Assembly: GCA_025054835.1 (NCBI GenBank)
Contig: JANWZQ010000022.1
Location: 1 to 57,038, forward strand
Length of the DNA: 57,038 nucleotides
Reading direction: 5' to 3'
From: Chthonomonadaceae bacterium
Lineage (GTDB): Bacteria; Armatimonadota; Chthonomonadetes; Chthonomonadales; Chthonomonadaceae
Position numbers and translations under genes: made by a program. This document shows positions 32,999 through 41,921 of this stretch, in pieces (position 1 is the stretch's first letter; the number at the start of each line of letters is the position of its first letter). The notes under the pieces were generated by a model, which saw nothing but the letters and a program-made list of their open reading frames with translations, was not told the DNA's origin and did no database searches.

Positions 32999-35724
32999 AT
33001 GGCCTCCTTCTCCGACAGTGCGGACAGGACAGCGACCAGCAGACACACCCCCGCGGTATGGCGCAGTAACCCGTCCGGCTGATCCCCGAGCCCCCCGTGA
33101 GGCCGTAACGTGGACGCCAGCAAACGCCCCCCGGAGGGAAAAACTGCCTCTGTTAGATAGTCAGTGACCGCATACGTACGGGCGTCCACCCGACGCAGAA
33201 CCGGGCGCCATGTGGCGTCCGGAAACTGCTCCTGCAGGGCCCCGGGCAACAGGACGCAATCGGGCCCGAGACCGTAGAAGTGCAGGTCGGTGAAGCCCTC
33301 GTGCGGGAAGGCACGCCATACCAGATGTGGCTCAAATAGCTTCATTGCCTCACGCCAGAACGGGCAGGACTGCACGGGCAGGCCATCGCCTGTCTCCACG
33401 AACACAACCGCTTGCCCTCCACGCCGTACAAAACTGGCGATGGGCTCCACCCAGCGCGTGGCAACCAGAACTGAACCGGCAGGCAGGTCCGCCACAACCC
33501 CAGCAGACACATCGTGCCACCTCCCACCATGTGCCTCCAGTCCGGTCAACTTCTGTGCCGGGTCACAGGCGTACCACTCTGGCAGCACGCTCCAGTCCGG
33601 TCGTGGCGCAAACCAGAGAGGCCAGACGTTCTCCACAGAACCGCCGGACTCCAGCGCGACCCGCACGCGTAGCTCGTACCGTGTCATTACGTGTACATCC
33701 GGAGCAATAATACGGATCAGGCCCAGTTGCCGCACATCGCCGGCAGGGAGGGCGCTCGCAGTGACCTCCACGGCCCCCGCATCCGCTGGACAGTCCGGTG
33801 AGGAGGCAGGTATCAGGGCGTAGCGCGCGGAGACGACACGCGTATCTGCCCCGTGATGCGCAATGCCGATCCGGATCAACAATGCTTCTCCGGCAAAGTG
33901 GCACCACGGGTCGATGTACGATGGGCGATCGCCTCCGGCTTTCCACTGTCGGCGCCGGTGCCAGCCCAGAAATAGAACGGTATCCGCGTTAAATCGGAGG
34001 AACTCCTCCGGTGTGTAGCGCAGCGCATCCAGATCATCCACCATTCCCGAGGTGGTGATTGGCGTGTCACGTATCCCGGTGATCACATAGCCCGACATCT
34101 CCCGGTAGGAGCGCACCAGCTCCACGGTGAACTTGCGGTGTAACAGCGTCTGTTTGCGCTGCCCGGTTTTCAGCTCCTCCCGCCGGGCCCACAGTCCATG
34201 AGCCTCCATGCGCTCCCATAGCCGGGTCACGTTCATGTCCCATCGCACCCCCTGCGGGTTGCGCCGGGGGTCCTGCGAGCACCACCAGGGCAGTACACCG
34301 GCGTTGTCATTCCGTATCGCTTCCAGATCTCGAAAAGCGTCGGCATCACAGAACTCTCCGAAGAACCAGGGTTGCGCGGGGCGCCATCGCGGTAGAAAGT
34401 AGTCGAAAGTCGGGCGCAGGAAGGGCAGATCGCAGTAGAAGTGGAAGTCCTGAAAATCGGCGTTCTCCTCCAGAGCGCCCTCATAGCACTCGCCTCCACC
34501 GCTGTTGTCCCGTACCAGTGGACTGCCTGTGAGCGCTTTGACCGTGTCGTACATGGTACGCAGAAACGGCTCCGGGCAGGTTGTCGATAGCTCGCACCCC
34601 AGTGTCCAGAGTACCACACAGGGATGGTGCCGCACCTGTTGCACAACGCGCACATACTCCCCGGCGGCCTGTTGCCACTGTCCGGCGTTCATGTTCGGCA
34701 ACCAGAGGGGAAGCTCCAGCCAGACCAGTATCCCCATGGCGTCGCAGAGGTTCAGGAACTCCTCAGGAGGCACCCAGAGGCAACACTTCACTCCGTTGTA
34801 GCCCAGCGTGCGGACCTGCTCCAGTTCTCTCTGCCAGGCAGCAACGGGAGGATTGCAGTGGAGTGTCTCCGGGTACCAGCCCCAGCTGAGAACCATGCGC
34901 GGGTAGAAGGGTCGGCCATTGAGCAAGGGCGTACTTCCCTGCACTGTGACCTCACGAAATCCGGTCACTACCTCGGCAGCATCGCTGACCTCCCCGTCAC
35001 AGGAGATCTCCACGCGCACTCGATAGCGTTCCGGCGCCTCCGGTGACCAGGAGCGAATTCCCGCATACCGGAACACCCTCCGCTCCTTGCTCGTGTTCTC
35101 CTCCTGGACCGGTGCCGGTTCCCTCTCCCCCGCACGCATGGAGTGAAGCGCAACGCGCAATTGCGTCCCCGCTACTGCAGGCAAGCTATCGATGGCGATG
35201 GTCCCTTCCCCGGAGCGCCATTCGGTCACCACAGGGTACCCGGGCAAACGCACCGGACCGGTGCGTTCCAGAAAAACGTCCTGCCAGATACCGCCAAATA
35301 GATATCCCCATACGTAGGGCAGAAAGCCTGCCGTGGTCTGTGGCGTCGGGTAAGTCGTTCCTCCCGGTTTGACGATGCGCACCAGCAGTTCGAATTCCGG
35401 GCAACCGCGCACCGCGTCCGTGATCTCCAGCACGAAACGGTCCCATGCCCCGATGTGTTGCCCCACTTCCTTCTGGTTGACCCGGATCTGGCAGGCATAC
35501 GATACCGCATCAAAACGCAACCAGAGTCGTTGACCGGGCATGTCACGCCACGCCTCTGGCACGGTCACACGCCGTCGTAGATAGGCAGGGCCCTCCCAGT
35601 CATGCGCCACGCCGGCCTGTTCCCAGCATCCCGGCACTCTCAGTGTCTGCCATTGCCCCCCTTCACCGGCCCGGAACTCCCACTCCCCGGCCAGCGACAC
35701 GCTCCGATCTACCCCACGCTGCAC
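32995..35724 (-). CDS. Glycoside hydrolase family 2-like protein
   Basis: 909 residues. The GH2 order is present: an N-terminal jelly-roll (LAGEWEFRAG, YLRRRVTVPEAWRD, RFDAVSYACQIRVN, GYLFGGIWQDVFLE), an Ig-like domain, and a TIM barrel with LSWGWYPETLHCNPP, HPCVVLWTLGCELS (acid/base Glu) and PAQPWFFGEFCDAD (nucleophile Glu). The Asn that normally precedes the acid/base Glu in this clan is Cys. A C-terminal extension (~550-909) has further beta domains. There is no signal peptide. GTG 35724 is chosen because GGAG lies ~7 nt upstream; a frame from 35871 adds 49 low-complexity residues. The gene overlaps the PHP gene by 4 nt. Substrate is not readable; beta-galactoside or glucuronide are typical. 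Confidence 0.82.
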   Translation of the reverse strand: MQRGVDRSVSLAGEWEFRAGEGGQWQTLRVPGCWEQAGVAHDWEGPAYLRRRVTVPEAWRDMPGQRLWLRFDAVSYACQIRVNQKEVGQHIGAWDRFVLEITDAVRGCPEFELLVRIVKPGGTTYPTPQTTAGFLPYVWGYLFGGIWQDVFLERTGPVRLPGYPVVTEWRSGEGTIAIDSLPAVAGTQLRVALHSMRAGEREPAPVQEENTSKERRVFRYAGIRSWSPEAPERYRVRVEISCDGEVSDAAEVVTGFREVTVQGSTPLLNGRPFYPRMVLSWGWYPETLHCNPPVAAWQRELEQVRTLGYNGVKCCLWVPPEEFLNLCDAMGILVWLELPLWLPNMNAGQWQQAAGEYVRVVQQVRHHPCVVLWTLGCELSTTCPEPFLRTMYDTVKALTGSPLVRDNSGGGECYEGALEENADFQDFHFYCDLPFLRPTFDYFLPRWRPAQPWFFGEFCDADAFRDLEAIRNDNAGVLPWWCSQDPRRNPQGVRWDMNVTRLWERMEAHGLWARREELKTGQRKQTLLHRKFTVELVRSYREMSGYVITGIRDTPITTSGMVDDLDALRYTPEEFLRFNADTVLFLGWHRRRQWKAGGDRPSYIDPWCHFAGEALLIRIGIAHHGADTRVVSARYALIPASSPDCPADAGAVEVTASALPAGDVRQLGLIRIIAPDVHVMTRYELRVRVALESGGSVENVWPLWFAPRPDWSVLPEWYACDPAQKLTGLEAHGGRWHDVSAGVVADLPAGSVLVATRWVEPIASFVRRGGQAVVFVETGDGLPVQSCPFWREAMKLFEPHLVWRAFPHEGFTDLHFYGLGPDCVLLPGALQEQFPDATWRPVLRRVDARTYAVTDYLTEAVFPSGGRLLASTLRPHGGLGDQPDGLLRHTAGVCLLVAVLSALSEKEAI

Positions 35725-35880
35725 TGATCGCTCCTGCCCCCTGTGTTTCGATGTCCTGGCACCTGCTACGCCGGCAGCAAGAAGATTTCCTGCCCCTGCA
35801 ACCCCACCGTGGCAGGTCTCGCTCTTTTCTCTGGCGAAATAGGCTCCTGTAGGAAGATCCTGTTCGCCCATGGAGCGTCT

Positions 35881-36603
35881 ATGAAAACCGAACTTGCTGC
35901 GCTCTACCGGTTACAACAACTGGATAGCACGCTGGATCGCCTGAAGAGGGAGTTCGCTGCGCTCGACCCGGGCCGCCAGGAGAAAGAGGACTACGAGGCC
36001 GCCAGAGCATCTGTTGCCACCACCACCGAAGACCTGCACCAGAAGGAGATGGCTCTGCGGGACAACGAACTGGAGTACCAGACGGTCACAGCCAAACGCG
36101 ATGAGTATGAGAAGAAGCTCTACAGTGGCAGGATAACCAACCCGAAAGAATTGATCGCCATGCAGGATGAAATCGCCATGCTGGACCGGCAGCGTAGCCG
36201 TCTGGAGGAGAAACGTCGGGAGTTGCAGGCTGCTCTGGAAGCCAGTCAGGCCGCTGCCGAGCAGGCAAAGCGCGTTCTGGGGGCGGCCCGCAAGGCCCTG
36301 CAGGCCCGGCAGCAGACCTACAAACAGGCAGCCGAACAGATCGCAGCACAGGCCCGTGCGCTCGCGGCGCAGCGCGCACGGACGGCCCGCGAGATCCCGG
36401 AGGCACTGCTCAGGCGCTATGAGTCCCTGCGCCCGGCCCGAGGAGGTGTGGCCATCGTGGCTCTGCAGGACGGGGACGCGTGTGGTGGATGCAAGATGGG
36501 TCTCCCACGCATGCTGGTCCAGCGCGTTCGGGAAGGTGCCACCATTGAGGTATGCACCAACTGCAAACGTATCCTGTGCGAAGCTCCCATGCAGGAGACC
36601 TGA
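35881..36603 (+). CDS. Coiled-coil / C4 zinc-ribbon protein (CT398-like)
   Basis: 240 residues. Residues 1-185 form a long helical coiled coil (LYRLQQLDSTLDRLKREF..., KKLYSGRITNPKELIAMQDEI is the conserved hinge). The C-terminus is a C4 zinc ribbon, CGGCKMGLP and CTNCKRILC. The pattern matches the zf-RING_7/DUF164 family (CT398, HP0958). These proteins bind RNA, flagellar or regulatory partners; no function is settled here. The gene is followed directly by the RNase H-like gene. Confidence 0.85.
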   Translation: MKTELAALYRLQQLDSTLDRLKREFAALDPGRQEKEDYEAARASVATTTEDLHQKEMALRDNELEYQTVTAKRDEYEKKLYSGRITNPKELIAMQDEIAMLDRQRSRLEEKRRELQAALEASQAAAEQAKRVLGAARKALQARQQTYKQAAEQIAAQARALAAQRARTAREIPEALLRRYESLRPARGGVAIVALQDGDACGGCKMGLPRMLVQRVREGATIEVCTNCKRILCEAPMQET

Positions 36604-37065
36604 TTGCCCGCCCCCATGGAAAAGACACAGTCCTTGGAAACCATCACACCCTGGAAAGCCCATGTGGATGGCGCCGCCCGGGGCAATCCTGGACCTGCCG
36701 GGATTGGCATCATCATTGAAGATCCGGCCGGTGCCATACGTTGCGAGATCGGTGAGCCCTTTGGCGTAACCACCAACAACGTCGCCGAGTACTCCGCGTT
36801 GATCCGCGCCCTCGAAGAGGCTCGTGCTCTGGGATGCACTCGCCTGGAGGTCTATACTGATAGCGAACTGGTCGCGCACCAGTTGAATGGCCGTTATGCG
36901 GTGAAGGCTGCCCATCTGTTGCCACTCTATCAGCGTGCGCGCCAGATACTTGCCCAGTTTGAACACGCGACTGTCACGCATGTGCCCCGCCAGAACAACC
37001 AGCGCGCGGATGCACTCTCCAACAGAGGTGCGGATCTTGCCGAAGCAGGAGCGCACACGGAATGA
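36604..37065 (+). CDS. RNase HI-like protein
   Basis: 153 residues. The RNase H fold is clear with the four acidic residues in place: HVDGAARGNPGPAG, NVAEYSALIRAL, VYTDSELVAHQLNG and NQRADALSNRGAD. It would cut the RNA strand of RNA/DNA hybrids. The basic handle of E. coli RNase HI is absent, as in many actinobacterial/archaeal-like RNase HI. TTG 36604 directly follows the upstream stop with AGGAGA nearby; ATG 36616 is an alternative. The pair zinc-ribbon protein plus RNase H is a recurring neighbourhood in several phyla. Confidence 0.88.
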   Translation: MPAPMEKTQSLETITPWKAHVDGAARGNPGPAGIGIIIEDPAGAIRCEIGEPFGVTTNNVAEYSALIRALEEARALGCTRLEVYTDSELVAHQLNGRYAVKAAHLLPLYQRARQILAQFEHATVTHVPRQNNQRADALSNRGADLAEAGAHTE

Positions 37066-37070
37066 CACGC

Positions 37071-37394
37071 TCAGGGGCGCGGGCGCGGGCCGGGCGTAAT
37101 GCCTTCCCGGTGCGCACGCCTGGCAACGCGCACAGTCAGATCGCTCTGTACCCGGATCTGACAGGAGAGCCGGTAGGTATCGCTGAGATGCTCTTCTCTG
37201 TCGAGCGCGGCCAGCTCTCTGGCATCAGGGGGTGGTACTTCGCCTGCAAGGATCTCTACCCGGCAGGTCGTGCAACGTGCGTTCCCCCCGCAACGGTGCA
37301 GAATGTCGATGCCATTGTCTTCGAGACACAGCACCAGCTTCTTGCCAGCCTCGACTTCAAACGTTTTCTCGCCTTCCACGGTGATCCAGGGCAT
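37071..37394 (-). CDS. Plant-type [2Fe-2S] ferredoxin
   Basis: 107 residues. Cluster Cys are in ILHRCGGNARCTTCRVEILAGE and the fourth in YRLSCQIRV. The N-terminal beta-strand pattern (ITVEGEKTFEV) is typical. It is a small soluble electron carrier; the Rieske oxygenase at 29800-30909 is a possible client but the two are not linked. SD GAGGAGA precedes the ATG. Its end lies 5 nt from the convergent RNase H gene. Confidence 0.9.
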   Translation of the reverse strand: MPWITVEGEKTFEVEAGKKLVLCLEDNGIDILHRCGGNARCTTCRVEILAGEVPPPDARELAALDREEHLSDTYRLSCQIRVQSDLTVRVARRAHREGITPGPRPRP

Positions 37395-37427
37395 CCCGAT
37401 GTCTCCTCAATCGCAGGCATACTGCAC

Positions 37428-37456
37428 AGCATAGCACGCTAGCAAACTACGAACAA
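37428..37456 (-). promoter_or_regulatory. Promoter for the ferredoxin gene
   Basis: On the minus strand TTGTTC (37456-37451), 17-bp spacer, TATGCT (37433-37428); about 34 nt from the -10 to the ATG at 37394. Confidence 0.45.
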
Positions 37457-37492
37457 GCCCATGGGAGAATTACACCGCAGCGGAACACGATC

Positions 37493-38761
37493 ATGAGACT
37501 CTCTTCGACACGGCAGTCCGTCCTGATCCGGCTGACTCTAACCTGTGCCATACCGGGGATCCTTATCATGCATGCAGACCCTGCAGACGCGCAACTCACG
37601 CTGAAACTGCGGGCGGAGAAACACGCCTGCCGCAACGTGCCTGTACTGATTCCTCTCTCGCCAGAGGCTCTGAAACGCCTCGGACGTAATGTACCGGGCG
37701 CTGTCCGTCTGGAGTCTGGAGAGGACACCACCATCGGGCAGATCTGGCAGGAGGGCGATACAACGGCTCTGGTGTTCCTCCCGCGAGAACTGCCACGTGG
37801 AGCCACACGTACTTATCGGGTGCGTCCGGAGCGGCGTACACAGACTGCAGTGACCGTGCAACGTCAGGACAGTGACATGGTGGTGATGCTCGGTTCCCGG
37901 CTATTCACGCGCTACCACACGCAGACATCCCCCTTCAAGCCCTTCCTGTATCCCCTGCTCACCCCCGGTGGAGAACACTTCACGCGCCGTTTTCCGCAGG
38001 AAAAAGTGGCCGGAGAGTCCACTGACCACGTCCATCATCGAGGCCTCTGGTTCACCCACGGCGAAGTCAATGGTGTGGACTTCTGGTCAGAAGGCCAGCA
38101 GGCCGGAAGGACGGTACATACGGGTTATGCCGCCACGTTCCAGGGCCCGGTCATGGGAGGCTTCGTGGCGCTCACGGAATGGCGCGCTCCGGACAACACG
38201 CTTGTGGCCACCGACCGGCGCACGGTACGGGTCATTCCTCTGCCCAATGGAGACCGGATCCTGGATTTCGAGATCACCATGCGACCGGCCGGAAAGGAGT
38301 TGCACTTCGGCGATACCAAAGAGGGCACTTTCGGTATCCGGGTTGCCGAGTCGTTGGCGCCGAAGCCAGACCGGACGGCAGGCATCCAGTCCCCCACAGG
38401 GCGCATGATCAATTCCGAAGGCGCGAAGGACGGCGCAGTCTGGGGCAAAAAGGCGGCATGGGTCGACTATTCTGGCCCCATTGGTGGCGAGATCTACGGC
38501 ATTGCGATCTTTGATCACCCGACCAACTTCCGCTTCCCCACCACGTGGCATGCTCGTGAGTATGGTCTGTTCGCGGCCAATCCTTTCGGGTTGCACGATT
38601 TCAATCAGGGCGCGAAGGGCGCGGGGGATTATCGTGTAGCGTCGGATGCGACATTCACACTGCGCTATCGCGTACTGCTTCACAGGGGCACCCCGGAGAC
38701 CGCCGACGTCGCAACCCGGTTTGCTGTCTACGCAGAGCCCCCGGTCGTTGAAATACAGTAA
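37493..38761 (+). CDS. Secreted DUF6807 (PmoA-like) protein
   Basis: 422 residues with a signal peptide (AIPGILIMHADPADA). The rest matches the DUF6807 'PmoA family' proteins: FTRYHTQTSPFKPFLYPLLTPGG, DHVHHRGLWFTHGEVNGVDFW, ESLAPKPDRTAGIQSPTGRM and DHPTNFRFPTTWHAREYGLFAANPFGLHDF in the order seen in the family. The name comes from weak similarity to methane monooxygenase subunit annotation; no such activity is implied. The conserved HVHHRG and His/Asp residues suggest a carbohydrate-processing or metal-binding fold. It heads an operon with the PhyH-like and pseudo-phosphoesterase genes (16 and 4 nt gaps). Biochemical function unknown. Confidence 0.8.
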   Translation: MRLSSTRQSVLIRLTLTCAIPGILIMHADPADAQLTLKLRAEKHACRNVPVLIPLSPEALKRLGRNVPGAVRLESGEDTTIGQIWQEGDTTALVFLPRELPRGATRTYRVRPERRTQTAVTVQRQDSDMVVMLGSRLFTRYHTQTSPFKPFLYPLLTPGGEHFTRRFPQEKVAGESTDHVHHRGLWFTHGEVNGVDFWSEGQQAGRTVHTGYAATFQGPVMGGFVALTEWRAPDNTLVATDRRTVRVIPLPNGDRILDFEITMRPAGKELHFGDTKEGTFGIRVAESLAPKPDRTAGIQSPTGRMINSEGAKDGAVWGKKAAWVDYSGPIGGEIYGIAIFDHPTNFRFPTTWHAREYGLFAANPFGLHDFNQGAKGAGDYRVASDATFTLRYRVLLHRGTPETADVATRFAVYAEPPVVEIQ

Positions 38762-38777
38762 AGGAGCGCGTATCCCC

Positions 38778-39557
38778 ATGTCTTCCCCGCCATCCCCGGA
38801 ACGGATCCACCAGCACGTACAGGACATACGCATGGCAGGCTACACGGTGCTCGACGAGTCCCTCCCGGAGGCCACCATTACCGCGATGCTGTCTGCATTC
38901 GATCCCCTGCTGGAGGCGAAGCGAGCCACAGAGCCGCCCAACCGGGGCGCCAATCGCTTCCAGATGGATCTCCCGTTCGAGCCTCCGTTCGCAGATCCCC
39001 TGCTCTACGCACATCCAACCGTGCTGGCCATTGTGGAGGCCCTGTTCGGGCCAGACTACATCTGTACTTACTTTGCGTCCGATACACCGTTCCCCGGTGC
39101 AGAATACCAGAAGGTTCATCTGGATTGCCGCCTGCCTTTCCCGGAAAGCCCCTATGGCGTCCCCACTTACAGCGTGGTGCTCAATGTGCCTCTGGTGGAC
39201 TATACCGAGGACAACGGCCCTCTGGAGATCTGGCCCGGGGGCACGCATATGATTGCACAGCCCGAAGACATGGAACGCCTCGCGGCCATGATGCCCTCGG
39301 TACGTTTGAAGCTGAAAGCGGGCAATCTCCTGCTGCGCGATGCGCGTCTGTGGCACCGTGGCACCCCCAATACAGGCTCCCGGTCACGTCCCAATCTGGC
39401 GGTCGTCTATTCCCGTGGGTGGTTCCGCTTCGAATACCATCCCCGCCGGATCCAGATCCCGCGCACGACCTTCGAGGGGTTCTCACAACCCTTGAAGCAG
39501 ATGTTCCGCTACTGCGCGATCCTGAACCCGGATGGAACGATCTCCGATGTGGAGTGA
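38778..39557 (+). CDS. Phytanoyl-CoA dioxygenase (PhyH)-family protein
   Basis: 259 residues. Fe(II)/2-oxoglutarate oxygenase fold: HxD metal motif in QKVHLDCRLPFPE, then the distal His in DARLWHRGTPNTG and the 2-oxoglutarate Arg in SRSRPNLAVVYSRGW. The core VLNVPLVDYTEDNGPLEIWPGGTH is characteristic of PhyH. No signal peptide is present, so it acts in the cytosol although its neighbours are exported. Start: aaggag at 38761-38766, 11 nt before the ATG. Substrates in bacteria range from sugars and nucleosides to osmolytes; here unknown. Confidence 0.85.
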   Translation: MSSPPSPERIHQHVQDIRMAGYTVLDESLPEATITAMLSAFDPLLEAKRATEPPNRGANRFQMDLPFEPPFADPLLYAHPTVLAIVEALFGPDYICTYFASDTPFPGAEYQKVHLDCRLPFPESPYGVPTYSVVLNVPLVDYTEDNGPLEIWPGGTHMIAQPEDMERLAAMMPSVRLKLKAGNLLLRDARLWHRGTPNTGSRSRPNLAVVYSRGWFRFEYHPRRIQIPRTTFEGFSQPLKQMFRYCAILNPDGTISDVE

Positions 39558-39561
39558 CCAG

Positions 39562-41742
39562 ATGCGTTTCCGCGGCCTTCTGGGCGTCGGGGTCCTGATC
39601 CTGTTGCTCACGCGCGTCGCACACGCCCAGCGCAGCGAAGACCGATTTGTCTTCTGGCACATCTCCGACACATACATATCTGCTACCGAGGATCGTGCAG
39701 CGGTAGCACCGATACCGCAGGAGGCGCTCTCGGCCGGTTCACGCCCCGCGTTTCTGATCCATACCGGTAACGTCTCCTTCTCTGGCCGGCAGGAAGAGTA
39801 CACGCGTTTCAAAGAGGCGTTCCAGCGCCTGGAAGAAGCACGCATCCGTCTTTACGCGATTCCGGGGCGTCAGGAGATGCGTTACGCCCCGGAGGGCAAG
39901 GGAGGATTTCAGACGGCGTTCGGTAAGCTCTATCAGTCCTTCGACTACGGAGGCACGCACTTTGTGCTTCTGGACACCACAGTCGCTCTCCAGTCTTACG
40001 GGCACATCGATCGCGCCCAGCTCAAATGGTTGGCGAAGGATCTGGAGCGCGTCCGGCCCGAAACTCCCATTCTGCTGTTTCTGCATCATGAGTTCGGTCA
40101 GGAACCTCCGGGAGTTCGCCCTATCGCCAACGAGTTCGAGCTCTGGCCCCTGCTGCGCGGGAAGAATGTGATCGCAATTTTCACCGCGGAAGGGCGCCGG
40201 GAGGCCCTTTTCCGCAAGAACGGCGCTACCGTCATCACGGCCCGCCAACTGGGCCGGGGAACTTTCCATCGGGTCACCGTTACTCCCCTGCTGGTGACCG
40301 TCGAGCGCGTTCAACGTAACGGCGAGGTCACGCCCGTTGTCACGATCCCGGTTTCGCCCCGCGCACGCCCTTCGGTGCTCCGCGCAGGGTTCGATGACGG
40401 CAACACCCCCTACCTTGTTCGTCGACATCCGATCGCCCTGCTCAATCCCCGTGCGGTCAACGACAACCCGGAGCAGGAGATGGCGGAGCTTCGCATTGAC
40501 GACGGCCCCTTCTCTCCAATGGTGCGGGACGCACGGGACATCTGGCGCGCTCCCTTTCGTACGGAACAGATCCCGGTAGGCGTGCATTCCGCAACCATCC
40601 GCCTGACCACCAGCAATCAGGCGGTGCACGAGGCGGAAATCATCTTCGAGGTCGAGCGCGATGCGCGCGAGCCTACCCGCCGGTGGGCTGTGGATCTGGA
40701 CGGGCCCATCCAGTCGGATCCGTTGCTGGTCGGGGACACACTGTACGTCTCCTGTCTGGACCACCGGGTTTACGCATTCAATACGAGCAATGGAAGAAAA
40801 CGGTGGACGTTCACGGCCCGGGGGCCCTTCCTCGCCTCGCCTGTGCTCAGCGGCAACACGCTCTACATTGGCTCCACCGATGGTACACTCTACGCGCTGG
40901 ATGCCGGTAGCGGCCGGGTCCGGTGGCGTTACGACACCGGCAAACCAATCTACGCCACGGCCGCAGTGGCCCGGGGGGTGGTATGTATCGGGGGCAACCA
41001 GCGGATCCATGGTGTGGACGCCGCCACAGGCCGACAACGCTGGACGCAATCGGCGGGCCGTTTCTTCCAGTCGCGTGTGGCCACAGACGGCTCCACGTTC
41101 TATCTCGGAGGTTGGGACGGTACCCTGTATGCCCTGGAGGCAGAGTCCGGTACCCTTCGATGGGCCCGGATGCTCGGACAGACTCAGGAAGAAGAGAGCG
41201 TGGTGGTTGGAGCGCCCGCAGTAGCCTCCCCTGTTGTGGCCGCCGGACGGGTATTCATCAGCACCACAGACGGTCGCCTGATCGCTCTGCGCGCCGGGGA
41301 CGGACAGACGCTCTGGACCGTGCGTGCTCCGCAAGGCAGTGACGCTTTTGGCACCTCTTCCGGCACGGTTGTCGGCCCGACTCTGTTCGTCGCAGGTACC
41401 GGAGATGCCAGCGGCCACGGCGACGTGTACGCGCTGGATACGGCTACAGGAAAGATCCTCTGGCGGACGCGCACCGGTCAGAACATTGTCAGCTCCTCTC
41501 CCAGAATGGCTCCGGACGGCAGGTCATTCGCGATCATGGGGGTGCGTGGAAAGGTTTCGGTGCTGGACACGCTCTCCGGCGCGCGCCTGTGGGGATACGA
41601 ACTGGGGCCGGGTAATATCTTCTCCACACCGGAGTACGATGGGCGCGCCGTGTATACCGTGACCATGGCCAACGACGTTCAGGTGATCGATGGGCCCGGA
41701 CATGGCGTCACGCCGGGCAATCGTGACACGGCCACTCCCTGA
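39562..41742 (+). CDS. Secreted pseudo-metallophosphoesterase / PQQ-propeller fusion
   Basis: 726 residues. A signal peptide (LLGVGVLILLLTRVAHA) leads into a calcineurin-like fold (~25-260), with the five motifs in position but changed: HISDTYIS (DxH to DxY), IHTGNVSFSG (GD to GN), AIPGRQEM (GNHD to GRQE), LFLHHEFG kept, and FTAEGRRE (GHxH lost). Most metal ligands are gone, so it is probably inactive. A linker and an eight-bladed PQQ-like propeller (~370-720) follow, e.g. GRKRWTFTARGPF, GRVRWRYDTGKP, GRQRWTQSAGRF, GTLRWARMLGQ. Start ATG 39562 has GGAG 7 nt upstream. A binding or sensor role in the envelope is my inference. Confidence 0.82.
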   Translation: MRFRGLLGVGVLILLLTRVAHAQRSEDRFVFWHISDTYISATEDRAAVAPIPQEALSAGSRPAFLIHTGNVSFSGRQEEYTRFKEAFQRLEEARIRLYAIPGRQEMRYAPEGKGGFQTAFGKLYQSFDYGGTHFVLLDTTVALQSYGHIDRAQLKWLAKDLERVRPETPILLFLHHEFGQEPPGVRPIANEFELWPLLRGKNVIAIFTAEGRREALFRKNGATVITARQLGRGTFHRVTVTPLLVTVERVQRNGEVTPVVTIPVSPRARPSVLRAGFDDGNTPYLVRRHPIALLNPRAVNDNPEQEMAELRIDDGPFSPMVRDARDIWRAPFRTEQIPVGVHSATIRLTTSNQAVHEAEIIFEVERDAREPTRRWAVDLDGPIQSDPLLVGDTLYVSCLDHRVYAFNTSNGRKRWTFTARGPFLASPVLSGNTLYIGSTDGTLYALDAGSGRVRWRYDTGKPIYATAAVARGVVCIGGNQRIHGVDAATGRQRWTQSAGRFFQSRVATDGSTFYLGGWDGTLYALEAESGTLRWARMLGQTQEEESVVVGAPAVASPVVAAGRVFISTTDGRLIALRAGDGQTLWTVRAPQGSDAFGTSSGTVVGPTLFVAGTGDASGHGDVYALDTATGKILWRTRTGQNIVSSSPRMAPDGRSFAIMGVRGKVSVLDTLSGARLWGYELGPGNIFSTPEYDGRAVYTVTMANDVQVIDGPGHGVTPGNRDTATP

Positions 41743-41749
41743 CATAGCA

Positions 41750-41782
41750 TAAAAAAAAGCGGGCCGACAGCATGGTCGGCCC
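41750..41782 (-). terminator. Intrinsic terminator of the enolase/ceramidase-like operon
   Basis: An 8-bp perfect stem GGGCCGAC/GTCGGCCC (41761-41768 with 41775-41782) followed on the minus strand by GC and eight T residues (41758-41751). A textbook rho-independent terminator for transcripts arriving from 44527. Confidence 0.92.
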
Positions 41783-41814
41783 CAGGGAGGGTTTGTCGAT
41801 CTCACTTTTCACGA

Positions 41815-41898
41815 TCAGGCAAGCTGGTACTCAGACCGCTCGTCCCGGGCTTCCAGGTGTTTCTCCGTGGAAGCATCCGTCTGATGGACGAACAACAT
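41815..41898 (-). CDS. Possible 27-aa peptide before the terminator
   Basis: ATG 41898 to TGA 41815: MLFVHQTDASTEKHLEARD and eight more residues, strongly charged. It begins 24 nt after the ceramidase-like stop and ends 33 nt before the terminator. The only upstream purine run is GGGGGG next to the ATG, so a Shine-Dalgarno is not well placed. It may be a true small protein or chance. Confidence 0.3.
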   Translation of the reverse strand: MLFVHQTDASTEKHLEARDERSEYQLA

Positions 41899-41921
41899 CC
41901 CCCCGGGTTTCAGTATTTTCT

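Noticed and set aside
39739-41418. A 559-codon frame antisense to the propeller fusion
   Set aside because: Shadow of the plus-strand gene; no domain or Shine-Dalgarno is recognised.
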